From positions 16,597 to 80,596 of the forward strand of contig NZ_JBILJW010000015.1 of the NCBI RefSeq assembly GCF_044377035.1: 64,000 nucleotides of DNA, read 5' to 3'. The notes under the pieces were generated by a model. That model did not search any database and was not told where the DNA came from. It was given only the letters and a program-made list of their open reading frames with translations. This DNA comes from Silanimonas sp044377035 (GTDB lineage Bacteria > Pseudomonadota > Gammaproteobacteria > Xanthomonadales > Xanthomonadaceae). The translations under genes and the position numbers were made by a program. This document shows positions 34,001 to 42,399 of the stretch, in pieces. How positions within the stretch are numbered: the stretch's first letter is position 1; each line of letters starts with the position of its first letter.

Positions 34001-34983
34001 TCGCGGTACTTGCGACGCTCCAACAGGTGGTGCACCTCGCGGATCTCGCGCTCGCCCGGCAGGAACAGCAGCACGTCGCCGCGCGCATCCTCCCGCGTGA
34101 TCTCATCGCAAGCGGCCAGCAGGCCCTCGTAAAGCGACTTCTCGGCATCGGGCTTCGAGGCGACGTCGGCGTTGGTGTCCTCGAGCGGCCGGTAGCGCAC
34201 TTCCACCGGGTAGCTGCGGCCTTCGACGCTGATCACCGGCGCGCCGTCGAAGTGCATCGCGAAGCGCTCGGTGTCGATCGTCGCCGAGGTCACGATCAGC
34301 TTGAGGTCGCGGCGCTTGCGCAGCAGGCCCTTCAGATACCCCAAGAGAAAGTCGATGTTCAGCGAGCGCTCGTGCGCTTCGTCGACGATGATCGTGTCGT
34401 AGGCCGAGAGGTAGCGGTCCTTCTGGATCTCGGCCAGCAGGATGCCGTCGGTCATGAACTTGACCAGCGTGTCCTCGCCCACCTGCTCGGTGAAGCGCAC
34501 CTGCCAGCCGACCTCCTTGCCCAGCGGCACCTGCAGTTCCTCGGCCACGCGCTTGGCCACCGCGCGCGCGGCGATGCGGCGCGGCTGCGTGCAGCCGATC
34601 AGGCCGGCGGCGCCGCGGCCGGCGGCGAGGCAGAGCTTGGGCAGCTGAGTGGTCTTGCCCGAACCGGTTTCGCCGGCGATGACGACGACCTGGTGCTTCT
34701 GGATCAGTTCGACGATCGCGTCGGCCTCGCGGCCGATCGGCAGTTCGGTGTCGATGCGCGGCTCGGGCAAGCGGGCCTCGCGAGCGGCGAAGGCCTCGCG
34801 CGAGCGGGCTAGCGCCTGTTCCAGCGCCTGCTGCGCCGCCGCCCTCGCCTCGCCTTTCGATTCCGCCAGCCGCTTCTGCAGGCGCAGCAGCGCGCCGCGG
34901 TCCTTGGCGAGGACGCGGTCCAGCGGGTCGGGGCGCACGGCGCGGGGCGCGGGCGCGGCTGGAGTTTCGGCGGGCTCGCGCAT
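31024..34983 (-). CDS. hrpA: HrpA, DEAH-box ATP-dependent RNA helicase
   Basis: A 1319-residue DEAH-box helicase. Walker A AGETGSGKTTQLPKL, the DEAH box VDEAHERSLN and SATIDTERFAMHF lie in the first RecA domain. ATNVAETSLTVPRIRYVVDPG and QRKGRCGRV lie in the second. The winged-helix and OB parts and the long HrpA-specific C-terminal region (DUF3418-like) follow. In E. coli HrpA rescues stalled ribosomes and processes fimbrial mRNA. The start at 34983 is chosen over an upstream ATG because residues before it are Arg-rich shadow. Length is typical of HrpA (about 1300). Confidence 0.95.
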   Translation of the reverse strand: MREPAETPAAPAPRAVRPDPLDRVLAKDRGALLRLQKRLAESKGEARAAAQQALEQALARSREAFAAREARLPEPRIDTELPIGREADAIVELIQKHQVVVIAGETGSGKTTQLPKLCLAAGRGAAGLIGCTQPRRIAARAVAKRVAEELQVPLGKEVGWQVRFTEQVGEDTLVKFMTDGILLAEIQKDRYLSAYDTIIVDEAHERSLNIDFLLGYLKGLLRKRRDLKLIVTSATIDTERFAMHFDGAPVISVEGRSYPVEVRYRPLEDTNADVASKPDAEKSLYEGLLAACDEITREDARGDVLLFLPGEREIREVHHLLERRKYRETEVLPLYARLSAKDQDRVFNPGPKRRIVLATNVAETSLTVPRIRYVVDPGTARVKRYSPRMKLDRLHIEDIAQASADQRKGRCGRVSSGICYRLFSEQDFNSRPRYTDPELLRSSLAGVILRMLSLGLGRVEDFPFIDAPDPRAVADGWQQLTELGAVDKHRQLTPVGKQMAAFAVDVKLARMLIAAKERGALREMIIIASFLGLQDPRERPQEAREAADRAHAAFADERSEFVSILKLWDAYRAAHEDLSQSKLRDWCSSRFLNFLRLREWRELHRQLILNCEALGWAQNEAPADYADLHRALLAGLALQTGHRSEKGLYEAPRSRKFGLFPASTLAQKPPPWLLCATLLDTAKVWGITAAKIEPEWVIDAVPHLLSHRHFDPHWSRRQGRVQGSEQIGLFGLVLLPKKPVHYGGLYPDEAREIFVRQGLATGEIDTRIPLVKRNLATLERAQEEEAKQRRAGLVVDEDWQVRWYLDRLPSDVHNTAALESWYGKLDPAAKKALEWSLADLMSVEGSGVERFPKFLPLGDARLALNYRFEPGHAEDGVTLDVPLHLLPALDAARLSWLVPGLVEEKATEMIRGLPKALRRNFVPAPDFARAFALAYPNGDADSLPGALGRFLAKATGVEVGALDFDEGALEPHLRMNLRLGEVEGRDGASSEAGSRGTRFRVLGQSRSLDELKARFGAEAEKAFAARAGERLAREGLREFPAEPIPVEISGAGGLPAFPALVLDGDDVALRVLADREAAAQAHGGGVVRLAEIALADAVKSARKQLPLNPKTAMVYTAVATAEQLRADLVAKALAALLDGGQGGVTLAAIRDREAFNKAIGAVKQKLFGEAMARLKIAEAALSQYAEIRPKLEAPVMGWAKANLDDLRAQLAGLVHPGFVRETPPEAFNELPRYLKALALRAERALRDPTRDQQRMLEVQPFAKAIDDARRRGTALEPGWQTLRWDLEELRVSLFAQELGTKRPVSAKRLAKQLEALNTR

Positions 34984-35042
34984 GGGGCGCGCAGTGTAGC
35001 GCCTGCATTCCGATCGGACCGGGCCACTGACGGAACGCGGCC

Positions 35043-35060
35043 CACGGCGTCGACGCCGTG
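35043..35060. promoter_or_regulatory. 18-bp perfect palindrome between hrpA and CocE gene
   Basis: CACGGCGTCGACGCCGTG is a perfect dyad in the 240-base intergenic region between the 5' ends of hrpA (-) and the CocE-type hydrolase (+). It could be an operator or part of an RNA hairpin. Apart from it and a GAGGA ribosome-binding site before the hydrolase, I see nothing further in this stretch. Confidence 0.4.
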
Positions 35061-35223
35061 CGGAAACATCGTCAACGACCGCTGCTGCTCCAACCGCACC
35101 GCACATTCAGAACGGCGCTCCGGCCTGCACCAGCGGTCGGGCCAGCCGCCGAGCATTCCCCCGCCCGGCGACCTCCACCGGGACGTCAGCACCCACGGCG
35201 GGTGCACAACGAGGACAACAACG

Positions 35224-37005
35224 ATGAACCTCACGATCCGAAGGGCGGTCACCGCCCTTCTCCTGGCCTACCTTCCCGCCTCGGCGGCCATGGCCCTGCC
35301 CCCAGGCTTTCACCGCGCCGCGGCGGGCCACCTGGTGGGTGAATTCCGGGTCCCCGCGCCTGACGGAACCACCTTGCAGACGCTGGTCTATCTGCCCGGC
35401 ACAGGGCCCGGCCCATGGCCGACCCTGGTCACCCGCAGTCCCTACGACCTGCCGCTCACGCCGGTAAGCGGCTTTCCGGAAGAGCACCCGAACGCGGACA
35501 TCGAGGCCGACGAGAAGGACGTCGGCTGGACGGAAGCCACCGACCGGGGCTACGCCCTCGTGATCCAGTTCGTCCGCGGCCGCAACGAATCCGATGGCAC
35601 GTTCAGCCTCTTCCTTGACGAGCGCGCCGATGGCGATGCCCTGCTGCGCTGGGTCGAGGCCCAACCGTGGTCCAACGACCGGCTCGGGGTCTTCGGCGAC
35701 TCGGCGAGCGGCGTGGCCGCGCTGCAAGCCGCCGCCAGCGGCAGGCCGTCGGTCCGTGCCATCTATGCGCAGGCGACCAGCCCGGACTTCCTCGGCGGCG
35801 TGATCTTCCCGGATCGCGCCATCAAATGGGAGGCGCTGCTTCCGTTCGTCCTGTCGCAGTCGCTCGACAGCAGCGAGGACCATGAGGCTCGCTTGGGCAT
35901 CGACGACACCGAACTCGAGGCGCTGAAAGAGATGGCGGGCGAGGGCCTTGAGGACCTGTTCGAGGCGCTCGAGGAGGGCGATGCCTCCACCTCTGAGTGG
36001 TGGACCACGCCGCCCGTCGCCGATTTCCCGATCGTCAGCGACCTCCAGCCACGCTGGCCGGACTTGCTGGCCGCTCGCACCAGGACGCCGCTTCTGGAGG
36101 CGGGGAATGTCACCCGTCGGCTTCGAGCGCCGGTGCTCCAGGTCGGGCTGTGGCACGACTTCTTCCACGACAGCGCGATCGAGGCGTGGAACCAGCGCGG
36201 CATCTCGGGCCTGGGCCGGAATGATCGGCTGATCATGCTCGACGGGACCCACTACGACGTGGACGAGCCGGAACTCTGGCCGATCCGCCCGATGTTCACC
36301 TGGTTCGACTTCTGGCTGAAGCAGCGCTGGAACGACGTGACGCGGTGGCCGAAGGTGCAGTTCGCCTGGGCCGGTGAAGGTGCGGAGTCGGTGGTGGGAA
36401 GCGCGCTTTGGCCGATCCCGGCGCGGCCCATCATCGCGGAACTGCAGGCGCCGACGGCCACGATCCAGATCGACCCGGCGAAGCCGGTGCCGACACTCGG
36501 CGGCAACCACCTCATCGCCCCGGCCGGGATGCTGGACCAGTCACCGCTGCTCGATCGAACGGACATCGGCCTGCTGCAGGGCGCCCCCCTGTCCAGGACG
36601 CTGCCGATCGCCGGGCCGATCCAGGCCACGATCCGCCTCAAGAGCATCTACAGCGGGCCACTGGTGGTGAAACTCGTCGACGTTCGGCCCGACGGCGAGG
36701 TCCGGCTGGTGCGCGAAACGCCGGTCACACGGGCCCACGGGCGGGTCATCGACGTGCGCTTCTCGCCGATCGCCTATCGTTTCGACGCCGGCAGCAGGCC
36801 CGGCCTGATGATCGCGGGAAGCAGCTTCCCCGCATGGATCTTCGAGCGACCCGCCACCGGGACCGTGGACGTCGCCGGAGCACGGCTGGTCATGCCGGAT
36901 GCCTCGTTGGCACGCCTTCCGCGCCCGCAGCGGCGCTGCGAGACGGTGACGGGCGATGAACAGCGTGCTCGCGAGCAACGCGACGCGGGCTGTCCGACGC
37001 CCTGA
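35224..37005 (+). CDS. CocE/NonD-family serine hydrolase, secreted
   Basis: A 593-residue alpha/beta hydrolase of the X-Pro dipeptidyl-peptidase (S15)/cocaine-esterase type. A signal peptide occupies residues 1-24. The catalytic domain holds GDSASG with nucleophile Ser160. A helical, acidic cap (residues about 200-260) follows, then GLWHDFFHDSAIEAW and LIMLDGTHYDVDE with the His. The C-terminal part is a jelly-roll of X-Pro dipeptidyl-peptidase type. The substrate is unknown; an ester, amide or proline peptide in the periplasm is possible. A segment of this gene (35773-35892) is present again, inverted, at 42243-42362. Confidence 0.87.
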   Translation: MNLTIRRAVTALLLAYLPASAAMALPPGFHRAAAGHLVGEFRVPAPDGTTLQTLVYLPGTGPGPWPTLVTRSPYDLPLTPVSGFPEEHPNADIEADEKDVGWTEATDRGYALVIQFVRGRNESDGTFSLFLDERADGDALLRWVEAQPWSNDRLGVFGDSASGVAALQAAASGRPSVRAIYAQATSPDFLGGVIFPDRAIKWEALLPFVLSQSLDSSEDHEARLGIDDTELEALKEMAGEGLEDLFEALEEGDASTSEWWTTPPVADFPIVSDLQPRWPDLLAARTRTPLLEAGNVTRRLRAPVLQVGLWHDFFHDSAIEAWNQRGISGLGRNDRLIMLDGTHYDVDEPELWPIRPMFTWFDFWLKQRWNDVTRWPKVQFAWAGEGAESVVGSALWPIPARPIIAELQAPTATIQIDPAKPVPTLGGNHLIAPAGMLDQSPLLDRTDIGLLQGAPLSRTLPIAGPIQATIRLKSIYSGPLVVKLVDVRPDGEVRLVRETPVTRAHGRVIDVRFSPIAYRFDAGSRPGLMIAGSSFPAWIFERPATGTVDVAGARLVMPDASLARLPRPQRRCETVTGDEQRAREQRDAGCPTP

Positions 37006-37016
37006 ACAACGCGAAC

Positions 37017-37040
37017 GACGGGCGGCGATGGCCGCCCGTC
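37017..37040. terminator. Bidirectional hairpin terminator
   Basis: GACGGGCGGC GATG GCCGCCCGTC is a perfect 10-bp stem with a 4-base loop between the convergent hydrolase (+) and LytTR gene (-). It begins 12 bases after the + stop and ends at the stop codon of the - gene. It lacks a T-tract, but the position and stability fit a two-way terminator. Confidence 0.6.
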
Positions 37041-37914
37041 AATCGCCGGACGGGCTATCCCGCACGAAATCAACCCCGAGCTTGTCTTTCACGACCGACA
37101 GCCGTCGCCGGCTGATCGGCACCTTGGTCTGGTCGGACATCAGGCAGTACCAACCGCTGGCCGAACGCCGCACGCGCCGGACGTGACTCAGGGCGACCCA
37201 GAACGAGCGGTGCACGCGAAGGCCGCGGTCGCCCATTTCGGCTTCGATTTCGGCGATCGTGCCGAGCAGGGTGGTGCTGCCGAGCGTGGTCCGCAGCTGG
37301 AGGTAGTGCAGGTCGGACCGCGCGAAGACCAGATCGGTCCCGATTGCGGCAGGAATCCGCGCCAGCAGCGGTTTCGAAAGGGCCGACAGCGTGCCGGACG
37401 TGGCCTCGGGCTGCGGCTCCGGCTCGGACACAGCGGATGCGGGCGGGGAATCGGCGACCGTGTCCCGCGCACCGACGGCGGCGAAGGTCGGTGGCACATT
37501 GAGGATCGCCCAGCTCGTCAGATAGGCCGGCGCGAGCTGCAGCCACTCGGCAACGAGCGCGAACACGCCACCGCTCTGCTCGAGGGCATCCAGCCATCCG
37601 TCCGCGGGATCTTCACCGGGCGACGGGAAAACCGCCTCCAGCCCCAGCGACAAGGGCGCGAACACCAGGCTGCCGATGAGCCCCCCGACAAACAGCTGGA
37701 ACAGCGGCGGGCGGGCGGCGATCGCGCGGAAACCGCCCAGCCACCACGTGGCGGCGATGGCGACGCCCAGACCCAGTGCGACTTGCACGAACCACACCAG
37801 GAACGCCGCGACCGGCGGAAGGCCCAGGGCGACGTCCGAGTCGGTCCGCATGAGCAGAAGGGCGAGAACGCAGGACACCGCGATCCACCAGACCCAGACC
37901 TTCAATCGCGGCAT
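37039..37914 (-). CDS. Membrane-anchored LytTR transcriptional regulator
   Basis: A 291-residue protein with three or four transmembrane helices in residues about 5-150 (WVWWIAVSCVLALLLM; FLVWFVQVALGLGVAIAATW; FVGGLIGSLVFAPLSLGLE). An acidic/Pro linker follows, then a C-terminal LytTR DNA-binding domain (DLHYLQLRTTLGSTTLLGTI; LRVHRSFWVALSHVRRVRR). No receiver domain is present, so signals should be sensed by the membrane part. The ATG at 37914 has a good ribosome-binding site (GAGGGGG, six bases upstream); an alternative GTG at 37956 is less likely. Its targets are unknown. Confidence 0.85.
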   Translation of the reverse strand: MPRLKVWVWWIAVSCVLALLLMRTDSDVALGLPPVAAFLVWFVQVALGLGVAIAATWWLGGFRAIAARPPLFQLFVGGLIGSLVFAPLSLGLEAVFPSPGEDPADGWLDALEQSGGVFALVAEWLQLAPAYLTSWAILNVPPTFAAVGARDTVADSPPASAVSEPEPQPEATSGTLSALSKPLLARIPAAIGTDLVFARSDLHYLQLRTTLGSTTLLGTIAEIEAEMGDRGLRVHRSFWVALSHVRRVRRSASGWYCLMSDQTKVPISRRRLSVVKDKLGVDFVRDSPSGD

Positions 37915-38025
37915 GTCGAACCCCCTCGCATCGCAGGGGCGGAAGTATAGGCGCACGCGGAGCGGGCACCGGTCCTCGTCCCTTGTTCCGTGGGCCTCGG
38001 CACGACGTCCACGAACCGGAGGATC

Positions 38026-38847
38026 TCACCTTCCCGAGTCGCCCCCGCCGGCCTTGGCTTCGACGAACTCCGGGGTGAGCGGCAACGCAAGACGCGCCAA
38101 CCGCTTACCGGCCTCGATGCGACCGAAGGAGGCGAGACAGGCCTCCTTGCTTCGGCGGCGTACGGGCGCATCGACGCGCTCGCGGCGCCGTCCGTCGCCC
38201 TCGTCACGGAGGAGGCGCCTCACGTCGCGTGCGAGCACGTCGGTGAGCGCATAGGCATCACCGAGCCGCGATGGCGTTGCATCGGTGGTGAAGGCATTGG
38301 CACCCTGCGCCCAGCGGAACTCGAGAACGCGGGCCCCATCCGCCGCGCTGGCGACGACATCCGCGCTGAGTCCGCCCATGCCCGCGGGCAGCCTCGGGGT
38401 GAACGGGATCGGGGAGAGCGCCCCTACAACCAACGATGCTCCCGCCACGCCACGGTTCGTCAAGCCGACGCCGGTGACTTCGCTCCTGAGCACGATGTCC
38501 GCCGGCTGCTCCGCGGCGACGACCTCGAAGAATTCCGAGGTCGTCGTGCACAGGGCGCGCCCCACGCCCGCCAGGATCACCTCGCGCTCGCGGGGGGACA
38601 AGGCCGTGTCGGCGCCGTCCGCGAAGCGAGGCGGCGCGACATGGAGGGTCTTCGCTTGGGCGATCGCGGCGCGGTCGATACGTTGCTGCCGCGACGACTG
38701 GGGGCGGTCCCGCTCGACCTCCAGTCGAACGTCCGAGGCGATCAGGCTTCCCGCCCCCCCTTTCGGGGCCGTGGCGCAGCCGGAAAGGATCGCAGCCATC
38801 GAGAGGAGGATCAGGGGAGTCACGCGGAACAAGGAAGAATGGCTCAT
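38026..38847 (-). CDS. DUF3313-like lipoprotein
   Basis: A 273-residue predicted lipoprotein with lipobox LSGC (Cys24). The body resembles DUF3313 lipoproteins: an N-terminal strand region with LHVAPPRFADGAD, a REREVILAGVGRALCTTTSE helix, and a VLRSEVTGVGLTNRGVAGAS strand. It ends in a basic, low-complexity tail (RRRERVDAPVRRRSKEAC). Function is unknown. I chose the ATG at 38847; the open frame upstream is not protein-like. Confidence 0.75.
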   Translation of the reverse strand: MSHSSLFRVTPLILLSMAAILSGCATAPKGGAGSLIASDVRLEVERDRPQSSRQQRIDRAAIAQAKTLHVAPPRFADGADTALSPREREVILAGVGRALCTTTSEFFEVVAAEQPADIVLRSEVTGVGLTNRGVAGASLVVGALSPIPFTPRLPAGMGGLSADVVASAADGARVLEFRWAQGANAFTTDATPSRLGDAYALTDVLARDVRRLLRDEGDGRRRERVDAPVRRRSKEACLASFGRIEAGKRLARLALPLTPEFVEAKAGGGDSGR

Positions 38848-38957
38848 GGCAATGGCCTCGCTGGGGGTCGCCGAAGCTTCATCGGCTCCTGCTTGATGCG
38901 CTATTGCCAAGCGCTGCAACCCAGCTATGCGACCTTGCCTTGGGGAGGGAGGCCGCG

Positions 38958-39890
38958 TCAGCCGACCCGCACCGGCGCCAATTCGCGCTCCAACTCGGCG
39001 GCAAGGAAATCGAAGACCACCTTGATCGCAGGGTTGCCGCGGATCTCGTTGTGGACGACGAGCCAGACCGGCATCGTCGGCCCCACCTCGGGAATCAGTT
39101 GAACCAGCGACGGATCCCTCTTGGCGACCTTGTCGGCGAGGAACCCGATCCCCAGCCCCGCCCGGACCAGTTGCCACACCACCAGGGGATCGTCGGTCCT
39201 CACCGCAAAGCTCTCGCGCGTGGCCGGGATGCCACCCGCCGCGAATCCCCGCAGGATCACATCGTCATCGATCAGCCCGATGAGGTCGTGCTGGAGCAGC
39301 TCCGGCGGCGCGACCGGCTGGCCGCGACGCAGGACGTAGTCACGGGACGCATAGGCGCCGATCTTGGACGTCCCCAGCTTGCGGGCGATCAAGCTGCCCT
39401 GCTCGGGCATCACCATCCGGACCGCGATGTCCGCCTCCCGGCGGAGCAGGTTCGCCACCGTGTCGGTGGCCTGGAGCTCCACCTGGATCTGCGGGTTCGC
39501 GGCCCTCAACCTGCCGATGATCTCGGGCAGGACGACGAAAGCCATGGTCTGGCTGGCGCTGATCCGCACCGACCCGGAGACATTCTGGCGGGTGCCGGCA
39601 ATCGCGCGGGCGACGCCGTGCGCACCCTCCGCCATCCGCTGCGCGTCCTCGGCGATCCGGTACGCCACCCGAGTGGGCGCAAGGCCACGGCCGGTACGCT
39701 CGAACAGCGCACATCCCAGCTGTGCTTCCAACTGCGCGACATGCCTCCCGATCGTGGGCTGGGACGCATGAAGACGCCTCGACGCCCCCAGGAGGCTCCC
39801 GGCCTCCATCACGGCAAGGAAGGACCGGATCAGGGTCCAATCGAAATCCGGCTCACTCACTGGACGATGCCTCGACGCACTGCCATGCAT
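38958..39890 (-). CDS. LysR-family transcriptional regulator
   Basis: A 310-residue regulator (300 if the GTG at 39860 is used). The N-terminal winged helix-turn-helix is clear (FLAVMEAGSLLGASRRLHAS, then QPTIGRHVAQLEAQLGCALF, then ERTGRGL). The C-terminal LysR substrate domain includes VRISASQTMAFVVLPEII and LVVWQLVRAGLGIGFLADKV. It is divergent from the lipoprotein hydrolase at 40069, so that gene is a likely target. The effector cannot be predicted. Confidence 0.9.
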   Translation of the reverse strand: MHGSASRHRPVSEPDFDWTLIRSFLAVMEAGSLLGASRRLHASQPTIGRHVAQLEAQLGCALFERTGRGLAPTRVAYRIAEDAQRMAEGAHGVARAIAGTRQNVSGSVRISASQTMAFVVLPEIIGRLRAANPQIQVELQATDTVANLLRREADIAVRMVMPEQGSLIARKLGTSKIGAYASRDYVLRRGQPVAPPELLQHDLIGLIDDDVILRGFAAGGIPATRESFAVRTDDPLVVWQLVRAGLGIGFLADKVAKRDPSLVQLIPEVGPTMPVWLVVHNEIRGNPAIKVVFDFLAAELERELAPVRVG

Positions 39891-39901
39891 CGAGCATAGA
39901 T

Positions 39902-39937
39902 GATCCGCTGCGCTGTTCACCTTCACGCGAGCGGATC
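39902..39937. promoter_or_regulatory. Inverted repeat between LysR gene and divergent hydrolase
   Basis: GATCCGCT (39902-39909) and AGCGGATC (39930-39937) are perfect inverted repeats separated by 20 bases, just upstream of the LysR-family gene. The spacing is wider than a standard LysR box (T-N11-A), but this lies where such regulators usually autoregulate. Candidate operator only. Confidence 0.35.
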
Positions 39938-40068
39938 CCGTCGGGTGCTCGCCTCGTCGGCCACTTCGGCAGTCCTGCAATCCAGCCATGCACGTTTTTG
40001 GCTTGATCCCCCTCGATAGCCCAAGCGAGGCTCGATGCCCTCGAAGCTGCAAGGGATGAGGTGTGTCC

Positions 40069-41397
40069 ATGTTTCCCACAGACAACGGCCGCGGGCGCCG
40101 ACCGAGGACCGCCGCCGGCATCCTTCTCGCCACGTTGTTGTGCGGATGTGCATCGAACGGCCCGATGGCGCCGGCATCGGAACTCGTCACCAGCGGATGG
40201 AGCGACCCCGCCGCCCTGGCGCCCGTCGGCGATTTCGATGCCTACGTGGCGGCGGTCAGAACAGAACTTCGCGCCCATCGAGTGCCCTTCGACCCGTCGA
40301 TGGCCGAGGCTGAACTCGCGTCGGTGGCGCCCTTCCGCAGGCCACCCGCCCCGGGATGCGGGGCCGCGACACCACGAGGCATCGCGATCCTCGTCCACGG
40401 GTTGTCCGACACCGCGTTCGCCATGCGCGATCTCGCCGAGTCGCTGTCCCGCCAATGCTTCGAGGCACGCGTCCTTCTGCTGCCCGGGCATGGGACCCGC
40501 CCCGCAGACCTGATGGTCGTCGACGAAAAGGACTGGGTCGGGCACGTCCAAGCCGCCGTGCTGCAAGCAGGGCGGGAAAACGATGTCGTCGTGGTGGCCG
40601 GCTTTTCGCTCGGCGCGGCGCTTGCGGTCACCGTCGCCACCGAATCCCCCGGGAGTGTCGATGCAGTGATCGGGGTCTCGCCCGCCTACCGCATCAGTTC
40701 GTCCCTCCTCGCCCGTCAAGCGCGATGGCTCTCCGCCTTCCGCCCATGGCTCGACTCAGGCCCACGGGAAGAATTCGCGAGGTACGAGGCGATGCCGACG
40801 CGCGGCATCGCCTCCACCATGGCGCTCCTCAGCAGAATGGAGTCCGGCCTGAAGGGGAAAGGGGCGTTCCAGTCCCCCTGGATGGTGGTCCAGAGCGAGG
40901 ACGACGAGGTGATCGATGTCGCCGGGAATAGGCGCATCTTCGCAGCCAGGGCCGTCGATCCCCGGAGCGTGTTCCTGAACTACTTCTCCGCGGAGCCGGA
41001 GGACCGAACGGACGAGCGCGTGATCTGGCTTCCCGCGGCCGACGTCGCGTCGCGGGTGGCGGGACTCTCGCACCTCGCCCTTCATATCGCCCCCGGCAAT
41101 CCGCACTACGGGCTCGAAGGCACCTACCGGAACTGCGGCAGCGCCCCGTTCCGGGCAGAGGCCGACGTGCAGGCCTGCAAGCAGTCGGCGCGCGTCTGGT
41201 ACGGCACCGGACGGCAGTCTCCCCCGCCCGGCGAGGCCGGCGCGCGAGCAACGTTCAATCCCCATTTCCCGGATCTGGAGCGCCGCATCGGCGGCTTCCT
41301 CGCGGAGATCGATGGCCGGCAGGTGGACCGCGTGGCGTCCTCGCCGGAAGGGTCGGGGCGTGCCGACCATGCGCATTGGACGCTGCGACGGCGCTAG
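40069..41397 (+). CDS. Alpha/beta hydrolase lipoprotein
   Basis: A 442-residue predicted lipoprotein (lipobox LCGC, Cys27). An alpha/beta-hydrolase fold follows: AILVHGLSDTAFAMRDLAES supplies the oxyanion His-Gly, VVVVAGFSLGAALAV the nucleophile elbow with Ser180, and SEDDEVID the acid. SHLALHIAPGNPHYG probably supplies the catalytic His. The C-terminus is polar. I chose ATG 40069 because GGGATGAGG lies at a proper distance; the GTG at 40063 is too close to it. It is divergent from the LysR gene. Probably an esterase or lipase attached to the outer membrane; the substrate is unknown. Confidence 0.85.
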   Translation: MFPTDNGRGRRPRTAAGILLATLLCGCASNGPMAPASELVTSGWSDPAALAPVGDFDAYVAAVRTELRAHRVPFDPSMAEAELASVAPFRRPPAPGCGAATPRGIAILVHGLSDTAFAMRDLAESLSRQCFEARVLLLPGHGTRPADLMVVDEKDWVGHVQAAVLQAGRENDVVVVAGFSLGAALAVTVATESPGSVDAVIGVSPAYRISSSLLARQARWLSAFRPWLDSGPREEFARYEAMPTRGIASTMALLSRMESGLKGKGAFQSPWMVVQSEDDEVIDVAGNRRIFAARAVDPRSVFLNYFSAEPEDRTDERVIWLPAADVASRVAGLSHLALHIAPGNPHYGLEGTYRNCGSAPFRAEADVQACKQSARVWYGTGRQSPPPGEAGARATFNPHFPDLERRIGGFLAEIDGRQVDRVASSPEGSGRADHAHWTLRRR

Positions 41398-41445
41398 TCC
41401 AGAACGGTTGACGCACGCGCCCCACCCTCGAGCACCGGAGTCCCC

Positions 41446-42186
41446 ATGTCGATCCATGATCCTTCCCGCGCCGCCGATGCACCGCCGCGGAGCCTCCTTC
41501 TGATGGCGGGCCTCGTCCTGCTGGTGCAAGGCTTAAGCATCTTCGCCCCGATGGCCGTGCTCGGCGGCGCGATCCAGTGGCCGGACAGCCTCGACTTCCC
41601 GCCATCGCAGATGCTTCCGCTGCTTCGGGAGCAACTCGATGCCGTGCGGCTGGGCTACGGGCTCTACCTCGGGTATTCGCTGCTGTTCCTCGTGACCGGC
41701 GTGGTGACAGTGCGACTGGCGGCGCGCCCGGGCCCGCTCGGCGCGCTGGCGCTCATCGCCGTCGCCGCCGCCGCGGTCTCCGCCTTGGCGCGAGGGATCG
41801 GCATCCTGCGCTGGCTGACCGGCAGCGGCGCGCTGGCCGACGCGCATGCCGCCCCCGGCCTGTCGGCGGAGGGCCGCGCCGCGATCGAGACGATGCAGGC
41901 CGCCCTCAACGCTTGGGGCGGTGCGATTGGCGAGGCCTTGGGCGTCGCGGCCTTCGCCGCGATCTGGGCCATCGCGACGGGTCTGGTGATCCTGCGCGAC
42001 CGGCAGCTGCCCGCGTGGGCAGGGCTTGCGGGGCTCGTGGCCGGCATCATCGTCGCCTTGCCGGCACTCGAACTCTTCGGCATCGCGCCACCGGTCTCGA
42101 TCGTGCTGTCCACGACCGGGCTGCAGCTCTGGTTCATGGCCCTCGGGCTGCTGTTCCTCTGGCGCGCCCTGCGCCGGACCGCTTGA
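41446..42186 (+). CDS. DUF4386-like integral membrane protein
   Basis: A 246-residue protein with about six transmembrane helices (for example SLLLMAGLVLLVQGLSIFAP; GYSLLFLVTGVVTVRLAA; GVAAFAAIWAIATGLVIL; WFMALGLLFLWRALRR). Overall layout resembles DUF4386 membrane proteins. Function is unknown. It starts 48 bases after the hydrolase stop and may be co-transcribed with it. Downstream lies a 467-base stretch of gene remnants before tRNA-Lys. Confidence 0.78.
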   Translation: MSIHDPSRAADAPPRSLLLMAGLVLLVQGLSIFAPMAVLGGAIQWPDSLDFPPSQMLPLLREQLDAVRLGYGLYLGYSLLFLVTGVVTVRLAARPGPLGALALIAVAAAAVSALARGIGILRWLTGSGALADAHAAPGLSAEGRAAIETMQAALNAWGGAIGEALGVAAFAAIWAIATGLVILRDRQLPAWAGLAGLVAGIIVALPALELFGIAPPVSIVLSTTGLQLWFMALGLLFLWRALRRTA

Positions 42187-42242
42187 GGGCGGCCGCCATG
42201 CTGCTCCACCACTCGAAGGCAGAGAGGCCCCACGATATCCAG

Positions 42243-42362
42243 GCGAGCCTCGTGGTCCTCGCTACTGTCGAGTGACTGCGACAGGACGAACGGAAGCAGC
42301 GCCTCCCACTTGATGGCGGGATCCGGGAAGATCTCGCCGCCGCGGAAGTCCGGGCTGGTGGC
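42243..42362 (-). pseudogene. Inverted fragment of the CocE-type hydrolase gene
   Basis: Read on the minus strand, this 120-base stretch matches 35773-35892 of the CocE-type gene at 112 of 120 positions by hand count, encoding SPDFRGGEIFPDPAIKW and then EALLPFVLSQSLDSS in the same frame. Weaker similarity extends to about 42398, with a small internal duplication of ATGYGCAG. Five of the eight changes are silent, and no start or catalytic residues are included. It is a fragment, not a gene. Confidence 0.8.
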
Positions 42363-42399
42363 CTGCGCATCGCTGCACATAGATGGAACCGACCGACGT

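Noticed and set aside
34984..35223. Search for a second copy of the tRNA-Lys 3' end as an island attachment site
   Set aside because: No match longer than a few bases was seen here or near the block borders, so an integrated island cannot be claimed.
37944..37949. TATACT on the minus strand as a -10 for the LytTR gene
   Set aside because: The hexamer is good, but no acceptable -35 is found 16-18 bases upstream, so no promoter was listed.
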